From: Nigrospora sphaerica
Lineage: Eukaryota; Ascomycota; Sordariomycetes; Amphisphaeriales; Apiosporaceae
DNA length: 64,000 nucleotides
Assembly (NCBI GenBank): GCA_018287875.1
Contig: JAGVVL010000021.1
Location: 124,001-188,000 of the forward strand
Direction of reading: 5' to 3'
The number at the start of each line of letters is the position of its first letter. Within the stretch, counting starts at the first letter, position 1. This document shows, piece by piece, positions 11,985 to 21,912 of this stretch. Under the pieces are notes generated by a model that was not told the DNA's origin, did not search any database, and was given only the letters and a program-made list of their open reading frames with translations. The position numbers and the translations under genes are program-made.

Positions 11985-13335
11985 GGTCGAGCGTGGATGC
12001 TGTTCAGTGTTGACTCCGGTGTTTCGACGTCCATGTTGTCTGTCTCTTCGTGGGTTCTGCTGCGGGCTCTGCCAGTGCTTCTAGTACGGCAGCTGGTTGC
12101 TCGACGCTTCCGCGGCTGTACTGTCTGCCAGTCCTCGGCTGTTGGCTTAGGGGTTCTTGCGAGGGCAGTGCGAATCCTTTCGGTCTCGTGATATAAGTAG
12201 CCTTGGCGATCTGGACCTGCTCCTGGCGGACTGGACACTCCTTAGACCACGCAGTGTGTGGTCCTCGGCATGCTGGACAGCAGTACCGACTCTTATCCTC
12301 GGCTTCTGGGCATTCTTTGTCGTCATGCTTTGTTGAAGAGCAGAGCCCGCACCTACGTGCGTGGCGGCAGACACGGGCGATATGTCCATAGCGGTAGCAG
12401 TGGTAGCACTGCTTAAGCTGGGCTCCTTCGGCGAAGGGCTCGCATGGATAGTAGCTATACTGCCAAATAAGGCCGTCTCGGCATAGCTGTTCCGCTTGTT
12501 GAACCGTGGGTACTGCAATATATAGGGCCGTGACCTTCCTAGACGAGGTCTTAGCGTTGCGAGGAGCTTGGCCTCTAGGACGTCGATAGGGCCGCCGGGC
12601 TGGTTCCGGAGTTGGACTCCTAGCTGCCCTTGGTTCGTCTCTATAGCCTCCTTGTTGATGCCATGGGCCACCACCAGGATCTTTCTCTTCTGGATAGAGG
12701 CGTTCTCTCCGAAGGCCTCGGTGGTCCAGGCCCGGTCAGTTTCCAGCTGTCGCTTCTCTTCTGCTGTCTTGCAGGTAATAGCATAGTCTCCGCTGGGAAG
12801 CTTCCGTGCGGCTATTGCTGTTTCTTTATCTGTTGCTGCGTTAACTTTACGCACGATCTCTTCGTAGGTGCGGCCTTCAGTTCCTGCGGCCTTGACCGTT
12901 ACCTCCCGTTCGTGTCGAGGAGGCAGAGTCTTGGCTACCTGGGGGCCCTGGGCGCTGGGGCTGCGGTAAGGGCTGTAGCGGCTGCAGCGTACGTCTTAGG
13001 AGCTTTGATTTCCTTATAGACAGCTTGCAGCGTGTTCTCGATAGCATTGATACGTCTTTCGACGCTGGGCTGGTTGTCCGATTCCTTGGCCGCCGTCTCT
13101 AGGACCGGAATGGCGGCTTGAACCGCTGCGGCTAAGGCCGCAATGTTGACTTCACCAGCTAGGAAGCGTTTAAAGTTGTCTATAGTGCTGCGTATATCCT
13201 CTGGACTGCGTCCAGGTGTTGTAATGCTGTCTGGCGATGGTGTTCTTGAGTCCGGAGGTGACGGCTCGGGGGTGGGGCGGGCCTATGGCGGCTCCCACCA
13301 CCCGCGCTTTGCCTCGAGGGTGGTGAATCGACCAT
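11981..13335 (-). pseudogene. L1 ORF1: Gag-like RNA-binding protein with three zinc knuckles, frame broken
   Basis: Probable ATG at 13335. An N-terminal Pro/Ser-rich part with a helical segment (IDNFKRFLAGEV) is followed by a conserved middle region (12147-12854, with ITCKTAEEKRQLE). Three CCHC knuckles come next (about 12230-12410): CYHCYRYGHIARVC, CGLCSSTKHDDKEC and CPACRGPHTAWSKEC. The end reads AEDWQTVQPRKRR and overlaps the ORF2 start. At least two frame changes separate these parts. It would coat element RNA in the cytoplasm and nucleus during target-primed reverse transcription. Confidence 0.8.
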
Positions 13336-13456
13336 TTCTAGGCTAAATGAAGCCCTAGGAACAGTTTCAGGGCTATCCGGTAGCTTATAGAGTCGTGGTT
13401 GTGAAGTTATCGCTGTGTGGGGTCGGTTTCGAAAAAGTTTTTCCAGTAAATAGGGT

Positions 13457-16400
13457 AGTAGACGCTATTAACGAGGAGTACGATATACTCGCCATACAAG
13501 AGCCCTGGCAGAACCCTCATATAACGACCACCTATTGCCTAAGATCATCACCGTACTATCTGCTCTACGCTACCGAGGGGGCCAGAGCTTGCATCTACAT
13601 AAACAAAAGATACCCACCAGCGCAGTGGACATACGAGGCGCAGCCATATACTTGCCGTATCACGATTCAACTACCGGACGGCCCTATAACCATTATCTGC
13701 GTCTATTCTCCACCAGAATCCATTAGCAGGCCAGACCTGCCAATTATTGAAGCCCTCCAATTCAAGTCGCGGCCGAGACGAACAGTGCTTGTGGGCGACT
13801 TCAACGTCCACCACCCCGTATGGGGGAAACCACGTCCGACCTCATAAGGCAGCTGTCGCATATAAGGCGCAGTTACTGCAAGGCAATTAACGGGTCCGTT
13901 TTTTGTGCCACAGTTATGAGCCCGGTTCGCGCTTGGCAAGATGCCGCAGTGGTAGTGGTTGCGCTTCTCCTCACGCACACGCACACCAGCCATCCTTGTC
14001 TAGTGGAATTCATGGCCCCACTAGACGATTCGGCGACCGAACAGTCAAAAGGACTGACCTTAGGCCGATTGCGGTAAAGGTAGACTACTGAGAAGCAATA
14101 AGGTCTCGAGTTCAGATCCTACTGAAAGCGCCCTCATAAGGAGGGCCCAGGAGCTCTAGAAGCTCACCGTCAGTAAGATCTGGGGGTGTGTCGCATATAA
14201 GGCGCAGTTACTGCAAGGCAATTAACGGGTCCGTTTTTGTGCCACAGCAGCCGATAAGCTGCTCCAACTAGCAGAATCCTGGAATCTCCAGCTAATCACC
14301 CCTCCCGGAACGCCAAAATGGACCCGAAAAGGAAGCGCAGACTCTACAATCGACCTAGCCTGGATCACAGACGATCTCCAAGCTGCATACGATGGGTACG
14401 ACCCATACTCTGGGTCCGACCACCTCCCTCAGGTGATACGCGTAGCCGGACCTCGAAGCGACCCTCAGGATCGACTACGGCGCAGCTGGAAAACAGCCGA
14501 CTATAACCAAGCGAAGGCAGAGGCGGCACACCTACCACAGCCAGGGCTACTCGTAACACCAGAGGAAATCGACAGATACGCCGAAACTTTAACGAAAGAG
14601 CTCACCCGGATAGCCGACCTAGTTGCCCCCTCCGCCACTCTAAGGGGACAGGCAAGGTCTGGTGGAATCGAGACATAAAAGAAGTCATAGAGGAAGAAAG
14701 AAGGGCCCGGAGAATATGGCTCTCAGATAGGACGGACTCGGCCTGGCGAGCCCTCCGGCAAGCATCACTCTTAAAGAAGAAAGCGATCCGCAAGGCAAAA
14801 ACAGCGGCCTGGAGAAACATGCTGCATGAGGCTTCCAGTCAGCCAGCTGGCGTCTAGAACATCGCGAGATCGGCTAGAACCGAAGGGGCCGAACCGCCAT
14901 TACCTCCAGCCGTCCCCACGCTTCACACACAGCGAGGCGAAGCAACGAGCCATAAAGAAAAAACAGAGGCCTTCCGAGAGAGGTTCTATCCTCCCCTAAG
15001 GCTACGCCTACCGGATTTCGAACAACAAATCGGCTCGCACCGCCTCTCGACATCGACCACAAGATAACAGCGGAGCAAGTCCAAGACGTCCTAACTAAGG
15101 CAGGCCAGTGGAAGGCACCTAGACTAGACTAGCTTCCAAACGGATTCCTCAAACGCTTTGGAAAGCCCTCTTCCAGGCCTTGGCCTCCCTAGCGGAAGCG
15201 TGCTGGCGCATAGGATACTATCTAAGAGCGTTCCGGAAAGCAGTGACAGTTATCCTCCGAAAACCAGGAAAACAGCTAAACGAGTACCACCAAGCTGGCG
15301 GATGGAGACCTATTGCGCTGCTTAACACTATGGGAAAGGTAATCGAGAGCCTGCTAGCGCAACGGCTAGCCAGCTTTGCCGAAGAGAACGGGCTGCTCCC
15401 AGACGAACAGATGGGCAACCGGAAAAGACGCTCCACGGAAACGGCCCTGCGGCTGCTAACGGACCTGGTCCGCACGACCTGGAAACATGGAGGCACCGCA
15501 ACCCTCCTTTCGCTAGATATCTCGGGGGCCTTCGACTCGGTTGACCATGGAAAGCTCCTTGCTAACCTACGAACGTTAAGGGTCCCTAAATGGACTGTCA
15601 ACTGGATCCGAAGCTTCTTATCTGACCGATCAACAACGCTGTTTTTCGATGGCCAGGAGTCGGACGAGATCCCGATCCCAGCCGGCGTTCCGCAAGGCTC
15701 ACCTCTGTCGCCTATTCTCTTCTGCCTCTATACAGCAGGCCTCTATAAAGCTCTCCGCGCCGTCCCAGGAATAGCTGCCATAGCCTTCGCAGACGACACA
15801 AACCTCCTCGGCTTCGGCCTAGACCCAGAACAGACTTGCGAGCGGCTGGAAGCCGCCCACAAGGTCTGTAAAGACTGGGCTATCAGCCACGGCATGACCT
15901 TCGCAGTCAAGAAATATCATCTGGTCCACTTCACCCGAAAGCGAAAGGGCCCAGACACTAGGACCGTCCTAGAAGGCCACGAAATTCAACCAGGGGACTC
16001 GTGTCGCGTATTCGGCGTCCAGATAGATCGACGGTTACGCTGGGACACCCATATCCAGTCGATCTCCAAGAAGATGGCCACGCAGGTCTATGCCTTAGAC
16101 CGCATAGCCGGCTCGACATGGGGTGCGTCTCTCCAGCGAGCCCGCCAAGTCTACACAGCAGTTGTGCGGTCTGCTATAGGCTATGGAGCCTCCGAATGGC
16201 ACCATCATATCTCGAAGAATAGGGCTAAAATACTCAGCGATATCCAGACCGATTGCCTCCATAAGGTCACAGGGGCCTTTAAAGCAACAACAGCGGCGAC
16301 ACTAGAAACTGAAGCCTACGTATCACCCCTAAACGCATGGCTTAACAAAAGAGTGGCGGCATCGGAAGGGAGGCTTCAACAGCCGCGCATCGCGTCACTT

Positions 16401-16979
16401 ATCCAAGCAAGATGCGACAAGGTAGCCAGATGGATCCTAACAAGGCCGAGTCGACGGCGCAGACCAAAAGGTCCGGAAGTCCCCGACCGCAAGAAATGGC
16501 TAGAAGAATGGCTAGCGGGAGACTCGGCAAGCAAGGCCGAGGAGAGAGACTTGCTCCAGAGATGGCAGAAACCCAAACATCGTGGCAAAACCAGACATTG
16601 CGAGCTCCAGCGACAACTAAAAAGCCGCCGGACAAGCGTATCCTTAAGCTTCATAAGGGGCTCCATAAGGCCGAGAGCTCCATCCTCGTCCAGGCAAGGA
16701 CTGGCAAGATTGGGCTGCGAGACTTCCTCTTTAAACGTAGGGTTCCAGGCTTCGACAGCCCATGGTGCGACTGCGGTCAAGGCAGGGAAACGGTCCGGCA
16801 TATCCTCGTTTTCTGCCCAAGGAGAGAGAAAGACGAGAGCATCTCGTCCAAGCTTTAGGAGAACCGATAGACACGGACAGGATGCTCGATACCCCGGGAA
16901 AGCAGGGATTATAGCGAGATGGCTACTCCGTTCGGGCAGGCTGGGCATGTTCCAGCTAGCGAATCAACTCATCAGCTAG
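13457..16979 (+). pseudogene. L2 ORF2 remnant (endonuclease and reverse transcriptase)
   Basis: The endonuclease part (VLVGDFNVHHPVWG) is interrupted by the miniature LTR element and resumes at ADKLLQLAESW (14252). A 599-codon open frame (15180-16979) carries the reverse transcriptase with LDISGAFDSVDH, GVPQGSPLSPILF and FADDTNLLGF. A frame change near 16560-16740 shifts the C-terminal DCGQGRETVRHIL motif into another frame; the final stop is at 16977-16979. In-frame stops also lie in the linker (near 14858 and 15121-15132). The element is not functional as read. Confidence 0.85.
13854..14246 (+). mobile_element. 393-bp miniature LTR retrotransposon (TRIM/SMART-like), non-autonomous
   Basis: Complete by structure. 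A 59-bp 5' LTR (13854-13912) starts TGTCGCATATAAGG and ends GTGCCACA. A primer site follows at once (GTTATGAGCCCGG, 13913-13925), complementary to the anticodon arm of initiator tRNA-Met, as in half-tRNA-primed copia elements. The 276-bp interior has no ORF. A polypurine tract GGGGGTG (14182-14188) precedes a 58-bp 3' LTR (14189-14246), identical except for one T in a T-run. A 5-bp target duplication GCAGC flanks it (13849-13853 and 14247-14251). The interior contains a 9-bp hairpin (13998-14006 with 14018-14026). The insertion splits the L2 endonuclease domain. Mobilisation must be in trans; the Copia element in this window has matching signals. Confidence 0.88.
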
Positions 16980-17168
16980 GAAGCGGGCACGCTGAGCCCG
17001 ATCTCGGTATGGCAGGTCAGAGAGCAGATAGAAGCGGTGCGACGCAGCGGAACCTAGGTTTTTCATCCGGCCGGACGTCAGCCCGGAACGGTTTTCCTAA
17101 GCTTAGATACGCAGGGGGTCCTCATGGCCTAGATAGGTCGCTAGGTGTAAGAATAATAATAATAAAAA

Positions 17169-18027
17169 GTGGGGCTAGCATCATAGGGGTTGTCAAGCTC
17201 TGGCAGCCTAGAGGAGAACACTATACTTTATGAACACCACCTCGCCTCTTCACAGCGGGAGGCTTTTTCGTACTGCGGGGTCCTTACTTGGCCCTGCAGA
17301 TCCTGTCGGAGTCCGATCAGCACCTTACCACTAGCCAATAGCTTTCTGTTCTGCATGCCGAGTACAGCCTGCCTACAGCCTGCCTACAGCCTGCCTACAG
17401 CCTGCCTACAGCCTGCCTACAGCCTGCCTACAGCCTGCCTACAGTCTGCTTACAGCCTGCCTGCAGCCTGAAGCCATGGCGTTCTTCTACATTCTCTTTG
17501 GATCGACGGTAACCGCCCAGCGGAACGACGACTGGCCTGGGCAAACCCCCAAGTCGAACTTGGCCCCTGGCTGTTAGCGCAGTCAGCCGCAACCTGCAGC
17601 CCTAGCGATGAAGGGAGGTCGTATTTCGTGCCGGCTCAACTGGCCGAGCGACTGGCAGGGCAGCTGTGGATCGGATAAATGCAACCGCAAAACCGATACT
17701 TGTAGCCGCATGCTTCACCCGTTTTGATGTATGTGGCAGTACCTCTCACCAATGACTTACCTTGTTCATGCATCGGCAGGTCGTCCTGGCCTTTCCAACG
17801 GTGGAAGTCCCGAACCGCAATACCAGGTGTCGCCTCTCCCGAATGCACCAGTAGAGATTGAGCCCTTCTTTCTAAACAAGCCTCATCGTGGAGACAATAG
17901 CCATCTGCGTTTCCCACTCGGCATCGCAAACCACTACTTTCTGTACGTCAACATACCCAACGATTGGTCATTACACTTGGACTTTATTGCCTTTGCTCCT
18001 TTGCTCCCATAAGTTCATCCCTCCACC
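17169..18027. other. region between L2 and the DUF3176 gene
   Basis: Apart from the 11-bp tandem repeat at 17364-17472 I see no supported feature. Plus-strand frame 17731-18012 and minus-strand frame 17636-17929 overlap and show no domain or signal peptide. The right part serves as the 3' region of the minus-strand DUF3176 gene. Confidence 0.45.
17364..17472. repeat. 11-bp minisatellite, about ten copies
   Basis: The unit ACAGCCTGCCT is exact for most of the array and degenerates at the right end (ACAGTCTGCTT, GCAGCCTGAAG). The second copy lies at 53858-53966 with the same unit number. Confidence 0.92.
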
Positions 18028-20133
18028 TCAGACCGCCTCCATTCGGTTGAGTTCGGCCGTTTCGTCATCCTCGGCGGCGCCATGCGGTGCCGCGTCAGCC
18101 GTTCCGCTCCGGCGCAAGCGCACCTTGACGGTCCGGGCGACGGCCTCGAGCTCGTCGCTCGTCATGAAGCGGTCCGTCTCGGCGCTGGCCACCTCGAGCG
18201 GGTCGTAGGCCGATCGCGAAAGCCCCGCCGGCTCGAGTCCGACGAAGCGCGACTTGTAGTAGAGAAGCGGCAGAGCGCTGCTCTTCCACACGGCCTCGCG
18301 GTCCCGGTAGCGGACGCTGCGCGCGATCATGTACACGAGGAGGGTAATGTCGAGAGCCAGGAGGGCCATTAGTAGCACCAGCCAGGTCCACTCGATGCGT
18401 ATGTGGGCGACGCGTTGGACGGATATTCCTTCGACGCGCTCCGTCGTCCCGTTGGCCCGCAGTAGTCCGGATCGGATCTTGACCGTCAAAGCTTCGGCTA
18501 TATCGTGGAAGGAGGCGTCTAGGGACTTTGGCGTGGCGCTGCCCTTGTTGAATAGAGACTCGAGCCACCTGGACGCCGTCAGTGCTTTCTTTTTGACTCG
18601 GTTTCAGCCGCCGGTTTACTCACAATCGATCGCCGCAAAACAGCTCACTTGCGCTGCTGGGTGTGTACTTGCAGGCACCTGGACCAAAGGTTGAATATAC
18701 CCCCAATGACACTGTTTGTGAGCATATCTATTCGGGCCATGCACGCCTCCGGTGCTCGGGTTGGCGGATATTCCGGGGCTGCACCTGCTGCTAGAAGCCT
18801 CACAGGCACAGCGCCCGGGGCCTGGGACATGTTGGATGCCGAATAAATATTGTTTCCGACCTTACAAGGCGACCGAATGGCCGATAGGTTATACCGATTG
18901 TATTCGTCAATCAGCGCCACGAATAGCCAAATCTTTTCGCTGAGCTCGGCTCCAGTTCCGCTGTAGTCGCCGAGGTCGGGTACCAAAGGAGTACTGTCCA
19001 GCAGCTTTTCCGACAGTTTGTTGTCTCGTATGCTTGCTGAATACGAGCGGAGACAGGTGTAGAGCGAGCAGGCGACTGCTACCGGGGTACCCGGAGGACC
19101 CGGCGGCCTGTTCCTGTAATCATGTTCCACGTGGCTCACGGTCAAGGCGGTAGCATTAGCCAGTGCCCATCGAGAGGCCGAAACGTGCTCGGTCGTCATG
19201 GTGGTCTTGGCCCAGCTCAAATCCGAGGTTGTGTTGACTGTTAGCCATGTGTCGTCGGGACCGATTGGAATCTCGAAAGTCGGGAGTCTGTAGTCGCTCT
19301 TATTCCCCCGTTTCACGAGCGAAGTCACGTCGGAACAGATGTTGCAGACCCCTATAGAAGTGTGCGTGGTCTCAACGCCGGCCATCAAAGTCGGGAAGTC
19401 GCAATTTCCAGTGGGACATTCGGGGGACAGGGTTGACTCGGAGCTTTTTGGGTTACTGATGGCATTGAAAATGGATATCCTCGGCCCGGTTGGAAGAGAA
19501 TAGGTGCCGTAATCACCTCCTCCGTGGTAAAGGTAGCCGGAGGCGCTGGGGCCGCCATTGATGGCTGTCGAGATGGGTAGCGAGGCTGCGCCTAGCTCTG
19601 AAGGGAGTTCCCGGTAGAAAACGCGAATAGACTGTTGCGCAAAGGGGCTCACCAGCAGTGAGGCAAAGAGGGTCAGGACGGGTAGCATAGCCAAGGGATA
19701 ATGCCGTGCCACAAGCGGGAGGAGTTTTAACCCCCAGCAAGTTCCTGCTGCCGGCATCGAAAGATTGTATATGGCTGATGGGGCGACGGCCGGATTCGGG
19801 TATCGACCAGAACCATACCCACTTCTGCTGACTGATAATCTCAGTGGCCGTCGCCGCTAGACAAGCGCGGAACAGAGTCGAGAGCGTGTTGACGAGGGAA
19901 TTGAGGGTAATGGGAAGTTGCCATTCCTCCTGAGGACGGTTGTCGACGCGTGCGAGAATAACAATGATGCTTATCAAGAGAACAGAAGAGGACAAGCTGC
20001 ACAACATCTCCCACGTCCAAGGGCCGAAAGCACTTTGGTACACGCCCCTGTGCGCATCATTGGATGCCTTCGTCATCGTGGTGGCGACGGAGATGTTCGC
20101 TGGCTGCGGCTTTTCTGTGGACCGTGAAGACAT
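18028..20133 (-). CDS. DUF3176 family membrane protein
   Basis: Predicted plasma-membrane or vacuolar protein of unknown function, widespread and expanded in filamentous ascomycetes. Start is ATG 20133. The N-terminal DUF3176 region shows WTWEMLCSLSSSVLLISIIV (first membrane segment), ITLNSLVNTLSTLFRACLA and ISQQKWVWF. The second membrane segment (LAMLPVLTLFASLLVSP) is followed by a long extracellular-type domain with CPTGNC, VCNICSDV and several Asn glycosylation sites. The last membrane segment is WTWLVLLMALLALDITLLV, then WKSSALPLLYY and a charged acidic tail. A frame change in a G5 run near 19731-19735 and one intron near 18555-18700 (3' end CTGAC...CCAG) must be accommodated; I cannot fix the donor. 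Length and domain order are normal for the family. Confidence 0.8.
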
Positions 20134-20338
20134 CCCGTAGCCGAGACAGAAGCTTGGGTCAGGGTCAAGGGGGCAGCTCCTTTTATACTATATGCTACAC
20201 CCTCCCACCCCCTCTCCAAGGCCCTGAAGCATACTCGGAACCGTATGTATATGCACAGTCCAATCAAAAGGTCTCGTAGACGCGGGGCTTGGTGAGAAAT
20301 GTCTTGGCGAGCAGCTGGATCTCGGTAGGGGTTACCAT

Positions 20339-20357
20339 ATGCGAATCAGATTCGCAT
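20339..20357. promoter_or_regulatory. 19-bp palindrome upstream of the DUF3176 gene
   Basis: ATGCGAATC-A-GATTCGCAT is a perfect 9-bp inverted repeat around one base. It sits about 205 bp upstream of the DUF3176 start. A related half site (CAGATTCGTGCG) lies about 70 bp further upstream, and each is preceded by a copy of ATCTCGGTAGG. This looks like a transcription-factor operator or a decayed transposon end; the second copy is at 56834-56852. Confidence 0.35.
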
Positions 20358-20456
20358 CGGACCCAGTAAGAAATTGCTGGGCCCGCAACTGAATCTCGGT
20401 AGGAGGTGCTCCGTATGCATGTCAGATTCGTGCGCCGGGGCGGTTGGGAGCCATGC

Positions 20457-20592
20457 ATGAGGAAGAAGAAGAAGAAAAAGGAGAAGAAGAAGAGGAGGAA
20501 GGAAAAGGAGGAGAAGGAGAAGAAGAAGAAGAAGAGGAAGTAGAAGGAGGAGAAGGAGAAGGAGAAGGAGAAGTAGAAGGAGGAGAAGATGA
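20457..20592. repeat. polypurine GA-rich low-complexity tract
   Basis: Almost pure purine for about 135 bp on the plus strand (GAA/GAG/GGA triplets, pyrimidine only in a few AGTA steps). The Glu-rich and Phe/Ser-rich ORFs predicted through it are composition artefacts. Such mirror-like tracts can form triplex (H) DNA. It also appears at 56952-57087. Confidence 0.9.
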
Positions 20593-21912
20593 AGATGTTG
20601 ACAGGCGGGTAGATCAAGTGCTGTTTGCCTCGGGTAAACCCCGCTTACGCTAACTGCTTTTGTGGCAAAGCGTCGTCGCCCTCTGCATACAGATGCTTAA
20701 AAGAGAGCTCTCTGATACATGCATGTTCTCCAATATCTACCGGATTATTGAGTACTCCCAAGCTTTTTTACGCTCGGAACATGCCTGTACCACGGCGTCT
20801 GTCACACATCTTTTATGCTCTGATTGCTTCAGCTAAAGCAGAACACTGAGACCATGTCGTCCAAAATTACTGTTCGAGTTTTTAATTCGAGGTTCTGTGT
20901 CGCCATGAGCAGGTTGCCTGGGACCAGGCACGGAGATCTTCATGGTAAGATGTTGGCAAGGCCGAGAAAGCGTGTATACAAGGGGGCAGAGGGTAACCCG
21001 TGCTTATTCAGCGGGAGCGCCCGCTGGGCGAGGGCGCATATGCTTTCAAGGCTTTTGTCCTTGGAGCCCTCATCACAACTTACGGTGGGGGAGGAGGTGT
21101 TCTCGTCTGTCGATGGTGAAAGTGACAAGAGACAACGGATAGTTGAGCCTCGTCTTTGGCCGCCCTGCAAGGTCGGGCGCTGGGTGGGGCTGCCACGCTT
21201 AGCACTGAGAATCCCCGAGGAAACTGAAAAAATCGCGGCCAACAGCAAGGAGAGCAAGTTGCGATAGTCAGATGATGTGAGGAGTGTGGGAGTGAGACAG
21301 GTAACATAATAAACGCATGCGGTGAAACAAATAAATGACTATGACGAGGGAAAGGCGAACTTAAGAGGAGGCGCGGAGAAACTGGCCGGGCAAGTCGAAG
21401 TCAAGCATAAGAACCTCCCTAAACCAGCCGGGAATACTTATCTCTACTGTGCTTAGCAGTCCGACTCACAGTATTGGCGCATGCAGCGGACATGCGGTAG
21501 CGGCTCTTCTCCTTTTCGGCCACTCTGGCTTCGTAGCAAACGCCGCCCTGTATCTTTTGGACGGCTTTGGAAGCCGGGCACTATGCCTGCGTGCTTTCAG
21601 TCGATGACGGATGCTCAATACGTCCCAGAAGCTCAGTTCAGAACCAGTGCTCGACATCATATGACATAGGGAAGTATTATTATTATTATTATTATTGTTG
21701 TTGTTGTCGCGCTGAGGCGAACCCTGAAGTAGAGATTCAGGGTCTACAGGTCACCTGACCTCACCAATCAGCCACTAGAGGGCTTTCAAGGGGTGCCCTC
21801 CACTCTCTCTACCTGTATTTAACCAGGTCTTCAGTCCGGGTCTCACTTAGGAGGCTCGGGGCGACTTCTACATTCCTTATCTGACCTATACCTCCGATCT
21901 CCTGCAAGTATG
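20593..21912. other. region without a supported gene, with an (ATT)n(GTT)n microsatellite
   Basis: Open frames occur on both strands (20824-21267 plus, 20940-21257 minus), but neither has both an ATG and a recognisable protein. At 21675-21707 an (ATT)n tract runs into (GTT)n, a form that in this window otherwise marks LINE 3' tails; it may be the end of a minus-strand fragment. The 21720-21910 stretch before LINE L3 is unassigned. Confidence 0.4.

Larger units (their letters stand above)
8687..13450 (-). mobile_element. LINE L1, Tad1-like non-LTR retrotransposon, near full length
   Basis: Two-ORF LINE on the minus strand. Its 3' end at 8707 runs into a (TTA)n tract on the plus strand (8687-8706), so the element ends in an (AAT)n-type tail rather than poly(A). 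Order along the element: short 5' region, ORF1 (RNA binding, three zinc knuckles), ORF2 with APE-type endonuclease and reverse transcriptase, a C-terminal CCHC-like motif, and a 3' UTR of about 170 bp. Several frame breaks are present. To its right it abuts LINE L2 head to head at about 13450. From 9366 rightwards it is identical, apart from homopolymer lengths, to the element at 45.85-49.94 kb; left of 9365 the two differ by a few percent. Confidence 0.9.
13451..17168 (+). mobile_element. LINE L2, 5'-truncated Tad1-like element
   Basis: Starts abruptly inside the endonuclease domain (from about 13457, VVDAINEEYDILAIQEPW), so all of ORF1 and the ORF2 start are missing, as expected for incomplete reverse transcription. 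It runs through endonuclease, reverse transcriptase and C-terminal motif to a 3' UTR of about 170 bp that ends GTAAGAATAATAATAATAA. It is a different copy from L1: their protein sequences differ at many positions. It is interrupted at 13849-14251 by a miniature LTR element. Confidence 0.9.

Noticed and set aside
13941..14120. tRNA-like A and B box sequences inside the miniature LTR element, suggesting a SINE
   Set aside because: The boxes are about 150 bp apart and poor matches; LTRs, primer site, polypurine tract and 5-bp duplication explain the insert better.
20444..20653. Glu-rich plus-strand ORF and Phe/Ser-rich minus-strand ORF
   Set aside because: Products of a polypurine low-complexity tract.
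20940..21257. Minus-strand frame resembling a small secreted protein (LLLAAIFSVSSGILSA)
   Set aside because: It begins with TTG at 21257, has no in-frame ATG, and the second copy breaks the frame with two run-length changes.
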